Shown here in pieces: positions 7,215-14,843 of a stretch of 44,230 nt of DNA. This DNA comes from Verrucomicrobiia bacterium (GTDB taxonomy: Bacteria; Verrucomicrobiota; Verrucomicrobiia; Verrucomicrobiales; Akkermansiaceae). How positions within the stretch are numbered: position 1 is the stretch's first letter; each line of letters begins with the position of its first letter. Made by a program: the position numbers and the translations under genes. The notes beneath the pieces are model-generated. The model ran no database searches and was not told where the DNA came from. It saw only the letters and a program-made list of their open reading frames with translations. Location of the stretch: contig JAUIJB010000026.1 in NCBI GenBank assembly GCA_030430455.1, positions 1 through 44,230 of the forward strand. The letters are read 5' to 3'.

Positions 7215-8467
7215 CGGTGGATGTTCTGGTGGTCGGCGGTGGCAGCGCGGGCCTGGCGGCGGCGGTCACCGCGGCACGCCAGGGCGGCGCGGTGGCGCTG
7301 GTCGAGCGCCACGGGGTGCTCGGCGGCATGGGGACGGCCTCGCTGGTGCACAGTTTTTGCGGGCTCTACCGGCTCGGCCGCGACCAGCCGGAACTGGCCA
7401 ACCCGGGGATGCCCGGCGAGATCGAGCAGCGCATGCGGCGCCGCAGCGGCATCGACCCGGTCCGCATGGGCAAGGTCTGGGTACTGCCGCAGCACCCGGT
7501 CGACTTCGTCCGCATCGCCGACGAGCTGGTGGAGGAGTCCGGGGTGGAAACGCGCTACCACTCGGAGCTGATCGGCATCGAGCGCCGCGGCGCGGGCTGG
7601 CTGGCCGAGCTGGTCTGCCGCGGCCGGCGCGAAGCGGTCGCGGCGGCGGCGCTGGTCGATGCCAGCGGCGATGCCGTGGTGGCCGACCTGCTGGGCGCGG
7701 AGTCGAAACTCAGCGAGCCGGCGCGCCTGCAGCGGCCGGCCTACGTCTTCGGGGTCAACGGCGTGGCGGGTGAGCTGCCGCCGCTGGTGATCGGGGCGGC
7801 GATCGTCGCCGGGGTCCGCGAGGGGGATCTGCCGGAAGCCGCGCGTGGCCTGCACTTCCGCACCAGCGGCCGTCCGGGCGAGGTCTTCGGCACGCTCGAC
7901 TTGTCCGGCGAGGAGGCCGGCGCCGGCTACGACCCGACGGACCCGCGCTGCTTGGCGGCGCTCGAGGGTCGCGGTCGCGAGGTCGCCGAGCGGGTCACGG
8001 CCTTCCTGCGCGAGCGGCAGGAAGGCTGGGCAGCAGCCTACATTTCCCACTGGCCGATGCGTGCCGGGGTGCGCGAGAGCCGCCGCTGGCTCGGCCGGGC
8101 GGTGCTCAGCGGGGCCGAGTTGATGGCCGGGGCGCGGCACGACGATGACATCGCGGCGGTGAGCTGGCCGATGGAGTTCCGCGAGACCCCGCGCGGGCCG
8201 AAGCTGCGCTTCCCGGAGTCGGGCCGGGTCGCGGGCATCCCCTTCGCGGCGCTGACGCCGCGGGCGGGCGGGGGCCTGTTCGTGGCCGGCCGTTGCCTCT
8301 CCTGCGACCACGACGCGCAGGCCTCGATCCGGGTGATGGGAACCTGTTTCGCCACCGGGCAAGCGGCCGGCCTGGCGGCGGCGCGGGCGGCGGCCGGGGA
8401 GGACCCGGCGGCGACCCCGGCGGCGCTCGCGGCTGCCTTCGGGCCGGTCCCCGGACTGGCGGATTGA
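7211..8467 (+). CDS. FAD-dependent oxidoreductase (FAD_oxidored type)
   Basis: 418 residues. The N-terminal dinucleotide-binding motif VLVVGGGSAGLAAAVTAARQ (residues 5-24) is followed by VALVERHGVLGGMGTASLVH, typical of the pfam12831 group of flavoproteins. A second FAD contact lies near the C-terminus: GGLFVAGRCLSCDHDAQ, then VMGTCFATGQAAGLAAA. No membrane segment or signal peptide is seen. Many members are of unknown function and act as dehydrogenases or halogenase-like enzymes. The 4-nt overlap with the ACP gene is the main clue to its role. Confidence 0.85.
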   Translation: MTVDVLVVGGGSAGLAAAVTAARQGGAVALVERHGVLGGMGTASLVHSFCGLYRLGRDQPELANPGMPGEIEQRMRRRSGIDPVRMGKVWVLPQHPVDFVRIADELVEESGVETRYHSELIGIERRGAGWLAELVCRGRREAVAAAALVDASGDAVVADLLGAESKLSEPARLQRPAYVFGVNGVAGELPPLVIGAAIVAGVREGDLPEAARGLHFRTSGRPGEVFGTLDLSGEEAGAGYDPTDPRCLAALEGRGREVAERVTAFLRERQEGWAAAYISHWPMRAGVRESRRWLGRAVLSGAELMAGARHDDDIAAVSWPMEFRETPRGPKLRFPESGRVAGIPFAALTPRAGGGLFVAGRCLSCDHDAQASIRVMGTCFATGQAAGLAAARAAAGEDPAATPAALAAAFGPVPGLAD

Positions 8468-8541
8468 ATTTGCCAGCCCGCGGTGGTGCCCCCAGTTTGA
8501 ATCGGGCCGTCGTCGCGGCCCGCCGAACCATGCCGAGCCCC

Positions 8542-8635
8542 GCCCGCCCAAGCGATCCCGCCGCAGCCCGCCCAAGCGATCCCGCCGCAGCCCGCCCAAG
8601 CGATCCCGCCGCAGCCCGCCCAAGCGATCCCGCCG
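8542..8635. repeat. 24-bp tandem repeat, almost 4 copies
   Basis: Four head-to-tail units of 24 bp (8542, 8566, 8590, 8614; the last lacks 2 nt) contain the core GCCCGCCCAAGCGATCCC. Three copies are identical. It fills the middle of the 205-nt gap between the FAD oxidoreductase gene and the ECF sigma gene. The period is a multiple of 3 and the frames are open, but no start or conserved protein goes with it. Confidence 0.9.
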
Positions 8636-8672
8636 TGCCCAGCCCGGCCTTCGGTGGATTCTTGCCCTGTTC

Positions 8673-9302
8673 ATGAATAGGCCCGCCGAGAATTCGTCCA
8701 AACGGGAAACGGTACCCGAGGAACCGGGTGACGAGGTGCTCGTCGCGCGCGTCCAGCAAGGTGACGACGCGGCCTACGACGAGCTCGTCACGCGCCACCG
8801 GGGCCGGATTTTCGCCATGATCCGCCAGATGACCAAGAACGAGGCCGACGCCTGGGACCTCGCGCAGGAGACCTTCATCAAGGCCTGGAAGGCCCTGCCG
8901 AAGTTCGAGGCCAAGGCACGCTTTTCGACCTGGCTCTACCGCATCGCCCACAACACGGTCTACGACTGGCTGCGCCGGAAACGGCCCGAGGGGGGCGGCG
9001 AGCTCAACGACGAGGTCTTCGGGGAGGCGCGGATCGACCCGGCGTCGATGACCACCCCTTCGGTCGAGTGCCGCCCGGACGACGCGCTCGCCAACAACGA
9101 GCTGAGGCGGCGGATCGAGGCGGCGCTGGGCGAGCTTTCCGAGGACCACCGCCAGGCGGTCGTGCTCAAGGACGTCCACGGCCTCGCCTACAAGGAGATC
9201 GCCGAGGTGATGAATTGTTCGATCGGAACGGTGATGAGCCGGCTGTATTATGCCCGCCAGAAACTGCAAACCCTGCTGAAGGATGAACACGAAACCGGAT
9301 GA
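8673..9302 (+). CDS. ECF-type RNA polymerase sigma factor
   Basis: 209 residues. Region 2 covers about residues 25-105 (VARVQQGDDAAYDELVTRHR, then DAWDLAQETFIKAWKALPKF and FSTWLYRIAHNTVYDWLRRK). Region 4 covers about 145-205 (LGELSEDHRQAVVLKDVHGL, YKEIAEVMNCSIGTVMSRLY). There is no region 1 or 3, as usual for ECF factors. It is the first gene of a tight five-gene operon and overlaps the next gene by 20 nt, the usual way a sigma factor is paired with its anti-sigma factor. It probably also controls its own operon. The inducing signal is unknown. Confidence 0.95.
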   Translation: MNRPAENSSKRETVPEEPGDEVLVARVQQGDDAAYDELVTRHRGRIFAMIRQMTKNEADAWDLAQETFIKAWKALPKFEAKARFSTWLYRIAHNTVYDWLRRKRPEGGGELNDEVFGEARIDPASMTTPSVECRPDDALANNELRRRIEAALGELSEDHRQAVVLKDVHGLAYKEIAEVMNCSIGTVMSRLYYARQKLQTLLKDEHETG

Positions 9303-9858
9303 AGAACTCCTCGCCCGCTGGCTCGAGGACGAGCTCGAGGGCGAGCAGCACGAACAGGTCGAGGCCTGGGTGACGGAGCGTGGCGACTGGGTCGTGAAGC
9401 GCGCCGAGATCCGGCGCTGGAAGGCCAGCCTGCGGGAACTGATCCCCGCGGCCGAGGACCTGCCCAACGGCGAGTTCTTCAACGCCCGGATCCGCCGCGA
9501 AACCCGGACGGGCGCGGCCGCGGTCGAGCCGCGGCGGTCGCGGGGCCGCTGGGGCGGCGGCTGGTTCGTGCCGCTGGCGGCGGCCGCGGGCCTGGTGGCG
9601 GGATTCGTCGTCGGCCACGGCCCCGGCGGTGGTGTCGGGGCCGATACCGGGCTGGCGCCACCGGCAGCCGAGTTGGCACCGGTCCTCTACACCCCGGAGA
9701 GCGGCGTCGAGGCCGAGCTCGTGGCCGCCCGCGGCGCCACGGTGATCGTGCTGGACGGCGTCGAGTCGCTGCCCGACAGCTGGGACCTTCCCGAGACCGC
9801 GGCGGTGGATCGCGCCGACGAGGAGAGGGCCCGCACGGTCTCGAATGGAGGGCGATGA
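9283..9858 (+). CDS. probable membrane-bound anti-sigma factor
   Basis: 191 residues. The N-terminal cytoplasmic part (DEELLARWLEDELEGEQHEQ, then VEAWVTERGDWV) has the acidic helical pattern of anti-sigma domains but no zinc HxxxCxxC motif. One transmembrane helix lies at about residues 94-111 (FVPLAAAAGLVAGFVVGHG). A short periplasmic tail follows. The gene overlaps the sigma gene by 20 nt and the next gene by 4 nt. The role is inferred from position and topology; sequence alone is weak. Confidence 0.65.
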   Translation: MNTKPDEELLARWLEDELEGEQHEQVEAWVTERGDWVVKRAEIRRWKASLRELIPAAEDLPNGEFFNARIRRETRTGAAAVEPRRSRGRWGGGWFVPLAAAAGLVAGFVVGHGPGGGVGADTGLAPPAAELAPVLYTPESGVEAELVAARGATVIVLDGVESLPDSWDLPETAAVDRADEERARTVSNGGR

Positions 9859-10352
9859 TGAGACTGCTGCTGGTTTTCCTGCTACTCGGCGCCGCCCTGC
9901 CCGCGGCCGCCGCCGATCCGGGCCGCGACGTGATCGGCAAGGTCACCGTCGAGGTGTTCTTCGGCACCAACGGCGACCCGGCGGTGCTGGCCGGCAAGGG
10001 GACCGAGGTGGACGAGGCGACCGTCGCGCTGCTCGCCGCCGACGGCCCGCTGAAGTTCGACCACTACCGCAAGCTGGGCGGGGCGCGCGAAGCGCTCTAC
10101 CGCAGCTACGAGAACTGGGCGGAGCCCATCGCGGGAAGCGACGAGATCCTGTGCCGCTTCGAGGTTGCCGGCCGCGTCTCCGAGGATGTCTGGCGGCTCG
10201 ACCTCGAACTCTGGCTGCAGCGCAAGAAGGTCCTCAAGACCGGGGCGGCGCTGGCCGAGGACCGCCCGGTGCTGGTGCTGGGGCCGGGCTGGCGCGGCGG
10301 CCGGCTGATCGTCGCCGTGGCACTTGCGCCGGCCGGGTTGCCGGGTTCATAG
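9855..10352 (+). CDS. exported protein of unknown function in ECF operon
   Basis: 165 residues from ATG at 9855; ATG at 9858 is equally possible and fits better to the GGAGGG at 9846-9851. The N-terminus MMRLLLVFLLLGAALPAAAA is a clear signal peptide. The mature protein is a small alpha/beta protein with FFGTNGDPAVLAGKGTEVDE and VWRLDLELWLQRKK, no cysteines in a motif and no family I recognise. It overlaps the anti-sigma-like gene by 4 nt and is 8 nt before the DUF1573 gene, so it is probably part of the same envelope response. Confidence 0.7.
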   Translation: MMRLLLVFLLLGAALPAAAADPGRDVIGKVTVEVFFGTNGDPAVLAGKGTEVDEATVALLAADGPLKFDHYRKLGGAREALYRSYENWAEPIAGSDEILCRFEVAGRVSEDVWRLDLELWLQRKKVLKTGAALAEDRPVLVLGPGWRGGRLIVAVALAPAGLPGS

Positions 10353-10360
10353 TGCCGCCG

Positions 10361-11164
10361 ATGAAGTTTGCCCTGATCCTCTGGTGCCTCCTGGCGCTGC
10401 CGCTCGCCGCCGCCCGGCTGAAATTCGCCGAGCCGGTGAAGAAGATCGATGCCGAGCTCGACCAGCAGCAGGTCGTCACCGAGTTCAGCTTCACCAACGA
10501 GACCGGCGAGCAGGTCAGCATCGTCCGCTGGGACGGCTCCTGCGACTGCACCCGGGCGCAGGTCAAGGGCGGCAAGCTGCAGTATGAGCCGGGAGAATCC
10601 GGCGTGCTGCGCGCCACGCTCGACCTCGGCACCTTTTCCGGCGAGATCGAGAAGGTCATCCAGCTGTGGCTCGACGGCGACCCGCCGAACCAGCCCTCCG
10701 TCATGCTGACCATGCAGGTGAAGATCCCGGTGCTGGTCGAGGTCGAGCCGAAGACCGTGCGCTGGGAGATCGGCGACGAGGCCGAGCCGAAGTCGATCCG
10801 GATCCACATGAACCACGACGAGCCGATCCGCGTGCTCACGGCGCAGTCGAACAACCCGAACTTCCCCGCCGAGCTGAAGACCGTCGAGGAAGGCAGCGAG
10901 TACGAGGTGGTGATCACCCCGGCCACCACCACCAAGCCGGGGATCGCGGTGGTCCACCTGCAGACCGACTGCAAGGTTCCCAAGCACGCCTCGCAGCGGG
11001 TCTTCGCGGTGATCCGCAACCCGCGTGTCGGGCGGGTCATCGGCTCGGCCCCCGGCGAGGCCGCCGGTGCCCGCCCCGGGGCGCCGGGCAGTCCGTCGAG
11101 CAGCCCCCAGTCGAGCCGTTTCCGGCGTCCGGCCGGCAGCCTGCAGCCGGGGGATGAACGATGA
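10361..11164 (+). CDS. exported DUF1573-domain protein
   Basis: 267 residues with signal peptide MKFALILWCLLALPLAAA. DUF1573 region: TEFSFTNETGEQVSIVRWDG, then SCDC (C61, C63), YEPGESGVLRATLDL and IQLWLDGDPP. This Ig-like beta fold with a conserved Cys pair is frequent in Bacteroidota, Verrucomicrobiota and Planctomycetota, usually exported, with no fixed function. A second beta domain follows (KTVRWEIGDEAEPKSIRIH), then a Gly/Pro/Ser-rich tail. The gene overlaps the rhodanese gene by 4 nt. Confidence 0.85.
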   Translation: MKFALILWCLLALPLAAARLKFAEPVKKIDAELDQQQVVTEFSFTNETGEQVSIVRWDGSCDCTRAQVKGGKLQYEPGESGVLRATLDLGTFSGEIEKVIQLWLDGDPPNQPSVMLTMQVKIPVLVEVEPKTVRWEIGDEAEPKSIRIHMNHDEPIRVLTAQSNNPNFPAELKTVEEGSEYEVVITPATTTKPGIAVVHLQTDCKVPKHASQRVFAVIRNPRVGRVIGSAPGEAAGARPGAPGSPSSSPQSSRFRRPAGSLQPGDER

Positions 11165-11658
11165 GGGGCCTGGTCGAGCTCGCCCTGATCCTGGGGGTTT
11201 CCGCCCTGGCGGCGACCGCCCACTGGGTCGTCGCCGGCCGGCCGGCACCGGTGCTGGTGAGCACGACCGCCATCGCCGGCGAGCCGGTGATCGCGCTGAA
11301 GCCGGGCGAGGTGATGCTGGCCGAGATTCTCGGCGAGGCCGGCGGGGTGCTGTGGGTCGATGCCCGGGCGCCGGAGGAGTGGCAGGAAAACGGCGTGCAC
11401 GGATCGGTCAACCTCAGCCCGCGGGCGACCGAGCCGCTCGATGCCCAGATCGCCGCGATCGTCGACCGCCTTGGCGGCAGCAGCCGCGTGGTGATCTACT
11501 GCGCCGACGCGGGCTGCGGCCTGAGCCATGAGGTCGCCGAGGCGCTGAAGCCGTACCGCGACCTGTTCGGTGGCGACATCGTCGTCCTCCATGGCGGCGT
11601 GGAGGTGCTCCGCGCGGCCGGGGTGATCAGGAGTTCCAGTGCAGGCTCTGGATCTTGA
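11161..11658 (+). CDS. membrane-anchored rhodanese-like protein
   Basis: 165 residues. A hydrophobic N-terminal helix (about 4-26) probably anchors it in the membrane. The rhodanese domain includes VLWVDARAPEEWQENGVHGS (residues 64-82) and an active-site loop VIYCADAGCG with the catalytic Cys probably C114. Such domains move sulfane sulfur or serve as redox/regulatory modules. It is the last gene of the ECF operon, and its 3' end overlaps the convergent zinc-ribbon gene by 32 nt. With DUF1573 next door, a role in envelope thiol chemistry is possible but inferred. Confidence 0.82.
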   Translation: MRGLVELALILGVSALAATAHWVVAGRPAPVLVSTTAIAGEPVIALKPGEVMLAEILGEAGGVLWVDARAPEEWQENGVHGSVNLSPRATEPLDAQIAAIVDRLGGSSRVVIYCADAGCGLSHEVAEALKPYRDLFGGDIVVLHGGVEVLRAAGVIRSSSAGSGS

Positions 11659-13030
11659 CGACCTCGAGGAAGGGGTGACCGGGGTCCTCCTTGTGGTTCC
11701 ATGACAGCACCAGGGTGGCGCGCATCGGGATCCCCCAGCGGAGCGCGGAGGTCGACTGCTCGAGCTCCTTGGCGAGCTCCGAGTTCAGGCTGGCGTAGGC
11801 ACGGGTGATCTCGCCGCCCTGCTCGCTGCTGCTCAGCTTGTAGGTGAATTTCTTCTCGGCGTTCGGCACCTGGCGGTCGAAGCAGCGCGGGATGGCCTCG
11901 ATCACGGCGTGGAAGGTCTCCATCTTCCCGGCCGGGGCCGCGGCGAAGGCTGCCAGACGGCCACCGACGAGGTCGAGGAAGGGCTCGACCGCGACCTGCG
12001 GCGGTTGGTCGCCGCGCTTCTTGACGAGGATGGTGAACTCATCGCTGCCACCCTCCGAGCCGACGAAGGAGACCTCGAAGGGAAACTCGGTGAGACGCTC
12101 GACCCGGTCGTGGCGGGCGGGATTCGGGTGGATCCGCACGGCCTCGGGAAGGGGGCCGCCGAGGATGGTTCCCTCGAGGGCGGCCCGCGGCATCGGGGGC
12201 GTGATGAGATCGAGCCGGGCGTCGAGCCCGGGGGCCTTGAGGAAGGACTCGAGGACTTCCTGGGCGGCGATGGCATCCTCCGCCGTCACCAGGCGCTCGC
12301 GGTCGCCACTGTCGCCGCTGGAGTCGGGCTTCGTGGCGGCGGCGGTGGCAGGGGATGACCCGGCCGACCCGCCGCCTGCGGGCTGCAGGGTCCCGGCCTT
12401 GCCGGACTTGGGTGTCGGAGCCTGGTTGGCCTCCTGCTCCATGCGCGCCGGGCCGCTCGGATGGAAGAAGTAGAACAGCGAGTAGACCACCGAGGCGCTC
12501 ATGCCGGCGATGGCGGCGAAGAGCAGGAAGGGGATCACCCGGAAGCTGTCGGAGGCGGCGGCCTTGCCATGCGGCTTCTGCTTGCGAACCGACACCATCT
12601 CGCGACGCATCGCCGGGTCGTCGGTGCTGCGGCGCGGCTCGATGCGGGGCTTGGCGTGCCGCTCCGGCAGGTCGCGGGGTTCCGGGCGGATGTTCGAGCC
12701 CTCGGCCGGCATGCCCGACGGCAGCCCACGGGTTCCCGCCGGACGCGCCGATGGAATGGCAGGAGCTTGGCTGGGAGGGTGGGTGCCTCCCGGGCCGGGC
12801 GGGTGGGCGCCTCCCGGGCCGGGCGGGTGGGCGCCTCCCGGGCCGGGCGGGGTGGAGCCTCCCGGGCCGGTCGAGGTGCTCGTCGTCGCGGGGTGGACGC
12901 TGGCCGGCACCGGGGCGGAAATCACCACGCCGCACTTCGGGCAGGGCCCGGTGACCCCAGCCATGGCAGCGGGCACCGTGAGGGATGCGGTGCACTGGGG
13001 GCAGGAAAATTGAATCACTCCACTGGCCAT
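11627..13030 (-). CDS. zinc-ribbon protein with one membrane helix and Gly/Pro repeats
   Basis: 467 residues from ATG at 13030; the frame is open further upstream, but M1 directly precedes the conserved ribbon. CPQC (C10, C13) and CPKC (C30, C33) form a rubredoxin-like knuckle. Residues 58-85 hold tandem PPGPGGAH repeats, a disordered linker. One transmembrane helix lies at about 165-189 (VIPFLLFAAIAGMSASVVYS). The large C-terminal domain (about 290-467) is exported and unrecognised. The zinc ribbon resembles those in many Verrucomicrobia and Planctomycetes proteins of unknown function. Confidence 0.75.
   Translation of the reverse strand: MASGVIQFSCPQCTASLTVPAAMAGVTGPCPKCGVVISAPVPASVHPATTSTSTGPGGSTPPGPGGAHPPGPGGAHPPGPGGTHPPSQAPAIPSARPAGTRGLPSGMPAEGSNIRPEPRDLPERHAKPRIEPRRSTDDPAMRREMVSVRKQKPHGKAAASDSFRVIPFLLFAAIAGMSASVVYSLFYFFHPSGPARMEQEANQAPTPKSGKAGTLQPAGGGSAGSSPATAAATKPDSSGDSGDRERLVTAEDAIAAQEVLESFLKAPGLDARLDLITPPMPRAALEGTILGGPLPEAVRIHPNPARHDRVERLTEFPFEVSFVGSEGGSDEFTILVKKRGDQPPQVAVEPFLDLVGGRLAAFAAAPAGKMETFHAVIEAIPRCFDRQVPNAEKKFTYKLSSSEQGGEITRAYASLNSELAKELEQSTSALRWGIPMRATLVLSWNHKEDPGHPFLEVVKIQSLHWNS
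12777..12870. repeat. 24-bp in-frame tandem repeat coding PPGPGGAH
   Basis: Four units of 24 bp, the last shorter and diverged, lie inside the zinc-ribbon gene. They encode an eight-residue Gly/Pro/His repeat, so copy number can change without breaking the frame. Confidence 0.85.
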
Positions 13031-13106
13031 TCCGGGCGAGACGGACGCTCGATGGAGGGATCTATCGAAATCGCGGGAAGCCGTCAATCCGGCGCTCTCC
13101 GGCGGC

Positions 13107-14063
13107 TCAGTCGATCTTCTCCAGCCAGCTGCCGACGTCGCGGAACATCCGCTCGCGACCCTCGTCATACATCAGCAGGTGGTGGCCGTCCGGATAGAAG
13201 CGCCGGGTCCGCCCGGAACGGATCGGGACGCAGCCGGTGAAGGCCTTGACGTCCTCGGGGCGCGAGAAGAAGTCGCGGCCGCCGTGGAGGACCAGCGTCG
13301 GCACCGGGAAGCTGCGCGCGTTCTCCGGCATCTCGTCGATCAGGCCGGCGAGCGAGCCGAGCATGCGCAGCGTGTGCCGCTCGATGTGCCACGGGTTGGT
13401 CTGCGACTGGCTGCCGTGGGTCGAGCTCCCGGTCATCGGGACCTCGTCGTCGTGGAGCGAATCCAGCTCGACCCGCGCGCCCGGGGCGATCCGCGAGGCG
13501 GTCAACACGAGGTCCTTCTTCCAGGTCGGGAAATCGTCGGGGAACTTGACGATCGGCGAGGACAGCGCGAGGGCGTCGCAGGCCGGCCGCTCGCCGCGGC
13601 GCACCGAGTCGGCCACGGTGTGGGCCGCGATGAGGGCGCCCATGCTCTCGCCGAACCAGACGATGTTGGCGTCCGGGTGACGCCGGCGCAGCATGGCGGT
13701 GAAGGTCTCGAGGTCGCTCGACCAGTAGTCGGGATCGTCAATGTCGCCGCGGCGCTCTTCCAGCGGGTCCCGGCCCTGGCCGCGGATCTCGTAGGCGTAG
13801 ACCGCCACCTCCGGCTGGTGCCGCATCATGTGACGGCCGAGGTTTTCGAAGTCGACCGCGGCGCCGCAGAAGCCGTGGATGCCGATCAGCACCGTCTCGG
13901 GGTCACGCGTGTGCACCCACGACTGGTACTCGAAGGTCTCGTTCTGGACCGCCTCGGCCGGCTTGCCGGCGGTCAGCTGGTTGTAGTCCGGCGCCGCGCA
14001 TTGCGCCAGCAGGCAGGCGCCCACCACAGTGGTGAGCAGTCGCACCGGGCGGCGGGTCGGCAT
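13107..14063 (-). CDS. alpha/beta hydrolase lipoprotein (monoacylglycerol lipase-like)
   Basis: 318 residues from ATG at 14063, chosen because it gives a proper lipoprotein signal: MPTRRPVRLL, hydrophobic core, and lipobox LLAQC with C22. ATG at 14096 would add 11 residues. The serine hydrolase fold shows the oxyanion loop IGIHGFCGAA (about 60-69), the nucleophile elbow WFGESMGAL with S140, a probable catalytic Asp in LHGGRDFFS and His in PDGHHLL. It resembles the serine aminopeptidase S33 / lysophospholipase group and probably cleaves lipid esters at the membrane. It is divergent from the Wza-like gene. Confidence 0.82.
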   Translation of the reverse strand: MPTRRPVRLLTTVVGACLLAQCAAPDYNQLTAGKPAEAVQNETFEYQSWVHTRDPETVLIGIHGFCGAAVDFENLGRHMMRHQPEVAVYAYEIRGQGRDPLEERRGDIDDPDYWSSDLETFTAMLRRRHPDANIVWFGESMGALIAAHTVADSVRRGERPACDALALSSPIVKFPDDFPTWKKDLVLTASRIAPGARVELDSLHDDEVPMTGSSTHGSQSQTNPWHIERHTLRMLGSLAGLIDEMPENARSFPVPTLVLHGGRDFFSRPEDVKAFTGCVPIRSGRTRRFYPDGHHLLMYDEGRERMFRDVGSWLEKID

Positions 14064-14173
14064 CCGCACCGGGCGATGGCATCGGGACCGTTCCATCGGG
14101 GAGATACTATCGCCCGAACCGCCCTCCGGATCAATGACCGCGTCATCCAAGCGCAAAAAGCCACCCGCCGCCA

Positions 14174-14196
14174 TTTACTTTTTGACACAAAGTAAA
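14174..14196. promoter_or_regulatory. perfect inverted repeat, candidate operator
   Basis: TTTACTTT (14174-14181) and AAAGTAAA (14189-14196) are exact reverse complements around a 7-nt centre, TTGACAC. The centre contains the perfect -35 box TTGACA. It lies between the divergent hydrolase and Wza-like genes. A protein bound here would cover the -35 box of the Wza-like gene, so repression is the simplest role. Confidence 0.5.
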
Positions 14197-14210
14197 TCAC
14201 CCGCTTGGAT
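14182..14210 (+). promoter_or_regulatory. promoter of the Wza-like gene
   Basis: TTGACA (14182-14187) is followed after 17 nt by TTGGAT (14205-14210). The -10 ends 8 nt before the ATG at 14219, so the mRNA would start at or next to the start codon. Confidence 0.5.
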
Positions 14211-14218
14211 TCCGCCTC

Positions 14219-14836
14219 ATGAACACGAGGATCTTGTTGTGGGCATGGATCGGCTGGATGGGACTGGCGGCGGTGGCCGAGGCGCAGTTCGAGGCGGGTG
14301 ACCGGCTGCGCCTGACCTTGCGCGGGGTGCCGGCCTCGGAGCAGGAGAAGGTCAACGGCGAGTTCCGCGTCGGCGAGAGCGGCCGGGTGAAGATTCCGGT
14401 CCTCGACGAGATGGTGCAGGCGGCCGGGCTGACACCGGAAGAATTCGCCCGCCGGGTCGAGTCGGCCTTTCGTGAGGGCAAGATCTACCAGACCCCGGCG
14501 GTCGAGATCGAGCCCCTGGCGGGCGCCCTGGTCGAGGCCGCGGCGCCGGTCGTGCGGGTCGACGGCCAGGTGAAGCGCGCCGGTCCGGTGGCCTTCGTCA
14601 AGGGGATGTCGGTGCGCCAGGCGCTGGCGGCGGCGGGTGGCCGCAACGAGTTCGGCGGCCGCAACCTCCACCTGTTCCGCGGCAGCCGGGTCTACTGCCT
14701 CGACCTGCGCCAGCTGCCCCACCAGAACATCCGCCTCGAGCCCGGCGACACCCTGCAACTTGACCAGCGCGGCATCATCGACCGCTGGAAGGGCAGCGAG
14801 GCGGCGCTGGCCCCGTTGCGGAGCAAGGCGAACTGA
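14219..14836 (+). CDS. polysaccharide export protein (Wza-like, short)
   Basis: 205 residues with signal peptide MNTRILLWAWIGWMGLAAVA and cut near AEAQ; there is no lipobox Cys, unlike Wza. The Poly_export domain follows (FEAGDRLRLTLRGVPASEQE, then FRVGESGRVKIPVLDEMVQA, about 24-95), then one SLBB-like module (VVRVDGQVKRAGPVAFVKGM, about 120-185). Wza-type proteins form the outer-membrane pore of capsule or exopolysaccharide export; this short form may be only periplasmic. The Wzz-like gene at 15811 is a possible partner; no glycosyltransferases are nearby. Confidence 0.78.
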   Translation: MNTRILLWAWIGWMGLAAVAEAQFEAGDRLRLTLRGVPASEQEKVNGEFRVGESGRVKIPVLDEMVQAAGLTPEEFARRVESAFREGKIYQTPAVEIEPLAGALVEAAAPVVRVDGQVKRAGPVAFVKGMSVRQALAAAGGRNEFGGRNLHLFRGSRVYCLDLRQLPHQNIRLEPGDTLQLDQRGIIDRWKGSEAALAPLRSKAN

Positions 14837-14843
14837 AGACGAA

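Noticed and set aside
8542..8635. CRISPR array
   Set aside because: Units are directly adjacent without spacers, and no cas genes are present.
8293..8676. Protein with ARPSDPAA repeats from the 24-bp array
   Set aside because: Overlaps the end of the FAD oxidoreductase gene in another frame and has no recognisable start region or domain; the repeat is better seen as DNA.
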